From CAZUZD01 sp964624465 (GTDB lineage: Bacteria > Planctomycetota > Planctomycetia > Isosphaerales > Isosphaeraceae), in contig CAZUZD010000097.1 of NCBI GenBank assembly GCA_964624465.1, positions 1-19,355 of the forward strand: a stretch of 19,355 nt of DNA, in the 5' to 3' direction. The notes under the pieces are model-generated. The model searched no databases and was not told the origin of the DNA. It was given only the letters and a program-made list of their open reading frames with translations. A program made the translations under genes and the position numbers. Below are positions 15,701-19,355 of the stretch, in pieces (position 1 is the stretch's first letter; each line of letters opens with the position of its first letter).

Positions 15701-15865
15701 GGGGCGCTGCTCGGCCGGCACGGCGCGGAGCATCGACACCCAGGCCTCCCGGCGCTCCGGTGCGCGGTCGAGCGAGGCCGCCACGGTCGCGTCCCACCAC
15801 GGGGCCGGCACGTCGGCCCCGAGGGTCGCCAGGGCGGTGAGGATCCAGAACAGACCGGTCGACAT
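12716..15865 (-). CDS. Exported fusion: transglutaminase-like domain, esterase-like alpha/beta-hydrolase, C-terminal beta-propeller
   Basis: A 1049-residue protein in one unbroken frame. ATG 15865 has AGGGAG seven bases upstream; an in-frame ATG at 15883 would add MPGRVP and give the signal peptide a positive charge. A Sec-type signal (LFWILTALATLGA) ends near residue 17. Module 1 (about 100-260) is transglutaminase-like: GMATCTGLSILLVEACR with C178 and GGNHTWTEVWDGGRWHFVG with H211. The usual third-residue Asp is not in its standard place, but AEPD follows. Module 2 (about 480-690) is an esterase/feruloyl-esterase or PHB-depolymerase-like hydrolase: VIAMHGGGGAPK, nucleophile GASHGGYGAF (S557) and GVGHSVPD (H645). 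Module 3 (about 770-1045) has repeated blades such as WVLPSGNVLLAA, RLADGRTLLTEAG and RLPNGNTLIG, like PQQ/arylsulfotransferase-type propellers. The substrate is unknown; peptide or ester cleavage outside the cytoplasm is inferred. It is divergent from the PHP-like gene. Confidence 0.9.
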   Translation of the reverse strand: MSTGLFWILTALATLGADVPAPWWDATVAASLDRAPERREAWVSMLRAVPAEQRPGAAYLMADLPLRDLEGLAPERLAENVRLAYQARSEAAWGQDLPEAVFLDAVLPHASVTEPRDLMRAEFHDKYRALVADCRTPGAAALKLNAAVFVDYKVKYNTRRIRTDQSSKETIAQGMATCTGLSILLVEACRAVGVPARVAGISAWPGRGGNHTWTEVWDGGRWHFVGSAEPDPAGLDHAWFAGDAATAIASVPQNAVYAVTYRPTGEYFPVVWAPRTKVNAENVTARYTGGVTNPPRAPRLMVEVKDGADRVEADVTIYDLATGNATLTGKSLGPQADINLHLRTDAREGQQFLVVARHAGQATARCGVVAAGDTLVKLDLGAGETEETRARLAALVADRFGADAGKRDVARRLLAELPFSPEARAAAIGAWKQSPQHAELRKEYDAKTVSTPDRTSPYLYREVGEKPKAGWGLVIAMHGGGGAPKAVNDSQWTGMFERYYKDHPEVGGYVYLALRAPNDAWDGFYDDAIGPLVQRLIRQFVLFHDVDPNRVVILGASHGGYGAFVIGPKIPDRFMAVHASASAPTPGRTMGENLRNTHFTFMVGEKDTAYGRADRCQEFAKVFDDLRQQHGGFAGGFEWRPGVGHSVPDRDHLAKLLVLPPRDAWPKRLIWTLSDSVLKNFYYVESANPHAQERVDVAVDGNTIVVTSNAEGPLALRLDERLVDLKQPVTVERAGGAKVTVTPRPNVEAYCASLEALGDPDLAAPCRVEVPAAEVRHGFLATGGATYIVDSQGKTTWTSPIGSRDGWVLPSGNVLLAATKSPEYPGGGVVEVQRDGTVVLAYKGTQTEVNTVQRLADGRTLLTEAGDNPRILELDAQGKVVAEVKIQAQTKDHHLQTRMTRKLPSGNYLVPQLLDRVVREYTPTGEIVWEVKTPNMPFTAIRLPNGNTLIGCTLGDLVIEVNPKGETVWSLSNADLPTKHINDACGVQRLPNGNTVVTSHHATGDDVRLTEVSPDKTVVWTHRDSRAPGIHHFQILETNGVPLTDATMR

Positions 15866-16170
15866 CGGCACTCTCCCTGGCATGAGCGGGCGGTGGGCCG
15901 CGGGGGCGGGTTGGGCGGGATCGATCCTGGCGGGCGCCGGCGCACGGGGCCCGACGTCCCGAGATCCTAACAAAGTGTCGACACCCTGCCTCGCCCCTGG
16001 CGGCCTCGACTCCCGACCGGGCGGCATCGCCCTCCAGGTGCCGGACCGGGCGACGGCGGGCGGCCCGAGGTTGGCGGCGCCGGGCGCCCGGGCGTAAGCT
16101 CGGGGCTCGGCTCGCAGGTGGGCGGGCCGGATTCATTCCGACGTGACGGGCGACTCGACCGGGAGGCCTC
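15866..16170. other. Divergent intergenic region with two 10-bp palindromes
   Basis: About 305 bases between two outward-facing genes for exported proteins. It holds perfect palindromes GGATCGATCC (15918-15927) and GTGTCGACAC (15975-15984), next to a TAGGAT -10-like hexamer on the minus strand (15964-15969), and GGGAGG (16161-16166) four bases before the ATG at 16171. No convincing -35 was found. Palindromes of this length are expected by chance in DNA of this size, so an operator role is only a possibility. Confidence 0.5.
15873..15878 (-). promoter_or_regulatory. Shine-Dalgarno of the transglutaminase-esterase-propeller gene
   Basis: AGGGAG on the minus strand, seven bases before the ATG at 15865. 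It favours this ATG over the in-frame ATG at 15883, which has no comparable site. Confidence 0.55.
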
Positions 16171-18165
16171 ATGGGTCCGAACCTGAGCAGGCGGCGATCG
16201 CAGGTCGTCGCGGCCGTGCTGGCGGGGCTCGCACTCGCGGCCGACGACCCGACCGCCCCGGTGGCGCCCGATCGGGCGCGGCTGGTCGTCACGGTGACCG
16301 ACGACGCGGCGCCGGCCGAGCCCCCACGACCCCGGCCGGTGCGGGTGATCGTCACCGCCAGCGACGGCAGCCACCCCGACGGCTCGGGTCGCGGCACCTA
16401 CGCCGACGGCCGGTTCTTCGCCGATGGCACGTTCACGGTGGACGTGCCCCCCGGTCGGACGCGGATCGAGCTGCGGAGCGGCCCGGACTTCGAGCCGATG
16501 ACCGTCGAGGCCGACGCCGTCGCGGGTCGCGCCACCTCCGTGCCGGCCCGGATGCATCGCTGGTTCGCGCCCGAGGAGCGCGGGTGGTACGGCGCCGACA
16601 ATCACGTGCACGCCCAGCATGACCGCACGGTCGCCGTCCGCACCGACCTGGGCTATACCGCGCTCCAGGCCAGGGCCGACGGCCTGAACTACGTCACCGA
16701 GGCCGACGGCGGCCCGAACCCGCCCGACCTCGATCGCCTCAGCACGGCCGGGTTCCTGCTGCGACGGGCCCCCGAGATCCGACCTGGCCCGTTCGTCGGG
16801 CACCTGAACACCCCCGGGCTGGGCGGGCAGATCGCCGACGACCGCTATGCGGCGCTGGTCGCCGACCCGCTGCCGGTGGGCCGGATCGTCGAGGAGGTGC
16901 ACCGTCGCGGCGGCGCGGTGATCCACACGCACCCGCTCACGCCGCCGCATCAGCTCCACTGGATGGGCGCGACCGAGATGCTCTCGGACGCCGTGCTGGG
17001 CCGGTCGGCCGACGCGCTCGACCTCGACGGCCAGGCCAGCGAGCTGCTCTGGTTCGCCGTGCTGAACCTGGGCCGCCGGGTGGCCGCCAGCAGCTACACC
17101 GACTGTGCCCTCGGCCGGCTCCAGACCCCCTCCCCCGGCGACCGCCGCGTGTACGTGCACGCCGACGAGCTCTCCGACTGCGCGGTGGTGGCGGCCATCC
17201 GCGCCGGGCGGACGTTCGCCACCAACGGCGGGCCCGTGTTCCCCTTCCTGACCCTCGACGGCGAGGAGCCGGGCGCCGTGCTCCGGCCCGGCGGCGACCG
17301 GCCGCACGCGCTCCGGGCCGAGATCCACAGCCTCCACCCGCTCGACTCCGCCCAGCTCCTCCGCGACGGCGTGCCCGTGCGCAGCCTGCCCGTCGCCGGC
17401 CGGCAGGGGGCCGTCATCCTCACGGAAGACCTCCCCGCCGAGCCGGCCGACGCCCGCACCTGGTACGTGCTGCGGGTGCAGGACGTGAAGGGCCACTGGG
17501 CGATCACCAGCCCGATCCGGGTCGAGCCGCCCGATCCGGCCCCGATGCGCGCGGCCTCGGCGCTGGTGCTGGAGGTGCACAACGCCTCGCGGTTCGCCGC
17601 CCTGCGCCGCGAGTTCTTCGCGCACCTGATCGTCACCGTCTCACCCGACGACCCGCTGGAGTCCGTCGATTTGACCCGCGACGGCGCCGTGCTGCACACC
17701 TTCCGGCCCGCCGACGGCGAGCGCCGCGATGGCACGAAGGTCCCCGTCACCGGCCCCGACGGCGACTACTCTCCCGGCTGGAGCTGGCGGGGCGCCGACG
17801 CCCCCGGCGCCTGCCACTTCCAGGCCGACTGGCCGGTCAGCACCACCGGCTGGTACGGCCTCCGCGCCCGCACGACCGCCGGCCGGACCCTGAGCACCGA
17901 GTCGGTCCGCTTCGACGCCGACCAGCCCGAGAGCCACGCGCTCAGCGTTGCGCGGCTGGAGGCCCCCGGCACCGTCTGGGAGCATCGCGGCTACGGCGAG
18001 GAGCTGCCGCTGGCCGAGCTGAAGCCGCCGTACGAGGGCGACCACTGGTGGTACCCCCGGCGGCACTACTGGCGGGTGCAGGCGACCTTCGGCGGCACCC
18101 GCCGCGCCGTCGGCGGCGGCGACGAGCCGTCGGCCGCGCGGTTCCGGCCCGCCGACGGTCGCTGA
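16171..18165 (+). CDS. Exported CehA/McbA-like PHP-family metallohydrolase with altered metal site
   Basis: A 664-residue protein; ATG 16171 with GGGAGG four bases upstream. N-terminal signal peptide RRRSQVVAAVLAGLALA, cleaved near residue 23. A beta-rich region (35-130) precedes the catalytic-like part. The CehA/McbA branch of the PHP fold is recognised from WYGADNHVHAQHD (H145, H147), LNYVTEADGG, GHLNTPG (H211), VIHTHPL (H252, H254), LNLGRRVAASSYTDCALGR (D311) and AIRAGRTFATNGGPV. Two usual ligand motifs differ: TDH is replaced by TEA(D), and the final SDxH reads TDCA. The metal centre is therefore altered, or the protein is a non-catalytic relative. The C-terminal third (about 380-660) is beta-sandwich-like with no clear match. 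Family members hydrolyse varied esters and carbamates (CehA is a carbaryl hydrolase); the substrate here is unknown. It converges on the DUF1501 gene with a 7-base gap. Confidence 0.85.
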   Translation: MGPNLSRRRSQVVAAVLAGLALAADDPTAPVAPDRARLVVTVTDDAAPAEPPRPRPVRVIVTASDGSHPDGSGRGTYADGRFFADGTFTVDVPPGRTRIELRSGPDFEPMTVEADAVAGRATSVPARMHRWFAPEERGWYGADNHVHAQHDRTVAVRTDLGYTALQARADGLNYVTEADGGPNPPDLDRLSTAGFLLRRAPEIRPGPFVGHLNTPGLGGQIADDRYAALVADPLPVGRIVEEVHRRGGAVIHTHPLTPPHQLHWMGATEMLSDAVLGRSADALDLDGQASELLWFAVLNLGRRVAASSYTDCALGRLQTPSPGDRRVYVHADELSDCAVVAAIRAGRTFATNGGPVFPFLTLDGEEPGAVLRPGGDRPHALRAEIHSLHPLDSAQLLRDGVPVRSLPVAGRQGAVILTEDLPAEPADARTWYVLRVQDVKGHWAITSPIRVEPPDPAPMRAASALVLEVHNASRFAALRREFFAHLIVTVSPDDPLESVDLTRDGAVLHTFRPADGERRDGTKVPVTGPDGDYSPGWSWRGADAPGACHFQADWPVSTTGWYGLRARTTAGRTLSTESVRFDADQPESHALSVARLEAPGTVWEHRGYGEELPLAELKPPYEGDHWWYPRRHYWRVQATFGGTRRAVGGGDEPSAARFRPADGR

Positions 18166-18172
18166 GCGCAGG

Positions 18173-19355
18173 TCAGGCCAGCTCGGCGATCGGCTGCGCG
18201 TCGGCGTCCACCAGAGCTTGCGGCCGGCCCTCGACGTCGTCGACCCAGGTGCCGGCGACGTCGATTCCGAGGTTGCGGTACAGGGTCGCGTACAGCTCGC
18301 CGAAGGTCACCGGCCGCGCGACCGCCTCGCCGCCGATCCGGTCGGTGGCGCCGATGACCTGGCCGGTGCGTATCCCGCCGCCAGCCAGCAGGGCGAAGTT
18401 CACCTGCGGCCAGTGGTCGCGGCCCACCTGGGCGTTGATCACCGGCGTGCGGCCGAACTCGCCCATCACGACCACCGTGCAGTCGTCGGCCAGGCCGCGG
18501 AGATGGAGGTCCTCGACCAGGGCGCTCAGGCACTGGTCGAAGGGGGGGAAGTCCTGCTTCTCGCGCTCGAAGATCGAGTTGCCGGCGCCGCCGTGCCAGT
18601 CCCACTTGCTGTAGTTGAGCGTGACGACCCGCACGCCGGCCTCGATCAGCCGGCGGGCCATCAGCAGGCTCTGCGGCACCCGGGGCGCCCCGTTCTCGTC
18701 CATGAACACGCGGGGGTCGCCGGTGCCGTAGCGCGCCACGGTGCGGGGGTCCTCCCGCGACAGGTCGAGCGCCGAGGCCACCTTCGACGAGGTCAGCAGG
18801 CTGAAGGCCTGCGCGTTGAACGTGTCCATCGCCGCCATCGCGCCCCGGGCGTCGGCGTACCGCCGGACCGCGTCGAGCCCCTCCAGCAGCCCGCGGCGGC
18901 TGGCCAGCCGGTCGACCGACAGCTCGCGCACCCCCAGCTCCTTGCGGCCGGGGTCGATCGGGCGGAACGGCGCGAACGGGGTGCCCAGGAACCCGGGTCC
19001 CGGCTCGTTGTACGGCGGGTGCGTGCACGGGTAACACAGGCTCACGAACGCCGGCACCGCCGGCTCCACCGCCCCTTGCAGCCGGGCGACCACCGAGCCG
19101 AACTGCGGCCAGTTGCCCCCCGGCTTCGGCTTGCGCGGGTCGCGGCCGTGAAAGACCTGGCCGGCGTCGTGGTCGGCCTGGTTGCCCACCAGCGAGCGGA
19201 CGAGGACGAACCTGTCCATCATCCGCGCCAGCATCGGGAACGCCTCGCCGATCTCGATGCCCGGCACGTTCGTCGGGATCGGCTTCCACGGGCCGCGGAT
19301 CTCGGCCGGCGCGTCCGGCTTCAGGTCGAACATGTCCTGGTGCGGCGGGCCGCCC
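18173..19355 (-). CDS. DUF1501 protein, 5' partial at right edge
   Basis: The frame is open through the right edge, and the first visible residues (GGPPHQDMFDLKPDAP) correspond to the GGPSHxDxFDxKP motif of DUF1501. The internal ATG at 19333 is therefore not the start, and the Tat signal lies outside the window. The visible 393 residues include PTNVPGIEIGEAFPMLARMM, RFVLVRSLVGNQADHDAGQV, LLMARRLIEAGVRVVTLNYS, VVVMGEFGRTPVINAQVGRDHWPQ in part, FALLAGGGIRTGQVIG and LYRNLGIDVAGTW, all family-typical, with the GEFGR and RDHWP metal-site-like motifs kept. It differs clearly from the DUF1501 protein at 2193-3662 (for example GRDHWPQ against GRNHNPY), so it is a separate subfamily and not a recent duplicate. 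By analogy its DUF1549/DUF1553 partner is probably just to the right, off-window. Substrate unknown. Confidence 0.92.
   Translation of the reverse strand, partial: GGPPHQDMFDLKPDAPAEIRGPWKPIPTNVPGIEIGEAFPMLARMMDRFVLVRSLVGNQADHDAGQVFHGRDPRKPKPGGNWPQFGSVVARLQGAVEPAVPAFVSLCYPCTHPPYNEPGPGFLGTPFAPFRPIDPGRKELGVRELSVDRLASRRGLLEGLDAVRRYADARGAMAAMDTFNAQAFSLLTSSKVASALDLSREDPRTVARYGTGDPRVFMDENGAPRVPQSLLMARRLIEAGVRVVTLNYSKWDWHGGAGNSIFEREKQDFPPFDQCLSALVEDLHLRGLADDCTVVVMGEFGRTPVINAQVGRDHWPQVNFALLAGGGIRTGQVIGATDRIGGEAVARPVTFGELYATLYRNLGIDVAGTWVDDVEGRPQALVDADAQPIAELA

Noticed and set aside
12770..15970. A 1066-codon plus-strand open frame antisense to the transglutaminase-esterase-propeller gene
   Set aside because: Low-complexity His/Asp/Arg/Gly/Val composition typical of an antisense high-GC frame, no domain match, and it opposes a gene with clear catalytic motifs.
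13995..16397. An 800-codon minus-strand frame overlapping the fusion gene and the PHP-like gene
   Set aside because: Arg/Pro/Gly/Ala-rich out-of-frame translation with no motifs, crossing an intergenic region and two supported genes.
1..19355. tRNA, rRNA, CRISPR array, insertion sequence or prophage genes
   Set aside because: I looked for clover-leaf motifs such as GGTTCGAATCC, regularly spaced repeats, transposase DDE-type or integrase motifs and terminal inverted repeats and saw none.

Overview
The window is very GC-rich (around 70% G+C or more by eye) and looks like a planctomycete chromosome, most likely Isosphaeraceae or a close relative. Four things point there. (i) It has a DUF1549/DUF1553 (PSCyt2/PSD1) protein followed directly by a DUF1501 protein, and a second DUF1501 gene at the right edge. 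(ii) It has the planctomycete pairing of an ECF sigma factor translationally coupled to a giant Ser/Thr kinase with TPR repeats. (iii) A secreted-type protein carries the N-terminal LEALEPRDVPA motif. (iv) It has large multi-domain exported proteins. I see no mobile element, tRNA, rRNA or CRISPR array, so this reads as ordinary planctomycete chromosome rather than an island.

Layout. 1-3662 (+): a DUF1549/DUF1553 protein, cut by the left edge and carrying a LamG-like insertion near its C-terminus, then a Tat-exported DUF1501 protein in the same operon. 3725-4693 (+): a GtrB/ArnC-like membrane glycosyltransferase. It converges, with a 9-base gap, on 4703-5836 (-), a DegT-family aminotransferase that matches WecE/RffA (dTDP-4-keto-6-deoxy-glucose transaminase) nearly end to end. 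5837-6272: divergent intergenic region. 6273-10285 (+): ECF sigma factor and coupled Ser/Thr kinase. 10286-10621: intergenic region with a putative extended -10 promoter. 10622-12619 (+): matrixin-type zinc metalloprotease with two PPC-like domains. 12620-12715: convergent gap holding a perfect 16-bp hairpin. 12716-15865 (-): a 1049-residue exported protein fusing a transglutaminase-like domain, an esterase-like alpha/beta-hydrolase and a C-terminal beta-propeller. 15866-16170: divergent spacer. 16171-18165 (+): exported CehA/McbA-like PHP metallohydrolase with an altered metal site. 18173-19355 (-): second DUF1501 protein, cut by the right edge.

How they may work together (inference). Most products are predicted to be exported or membrane-bound: DUF1549/1553, both DUF1501 proteins, the metalloprotease, the transglutaminase-esterase-propeller and the PHP-like protein. 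The sugar aminotransferase and glycosyltransferase would modify a cell-surface or lipid-linked glycan. The sigma/kinase pair is a self-contained regulatory module. Nothing in the sequence ties it to its neighbours. The most unusual items are the three-module fusion at 12716-15865, the LamG insertion near the C-terminal end of DUF1553, and the degenerate PHP metal site. I found no clear new multi-gene system.
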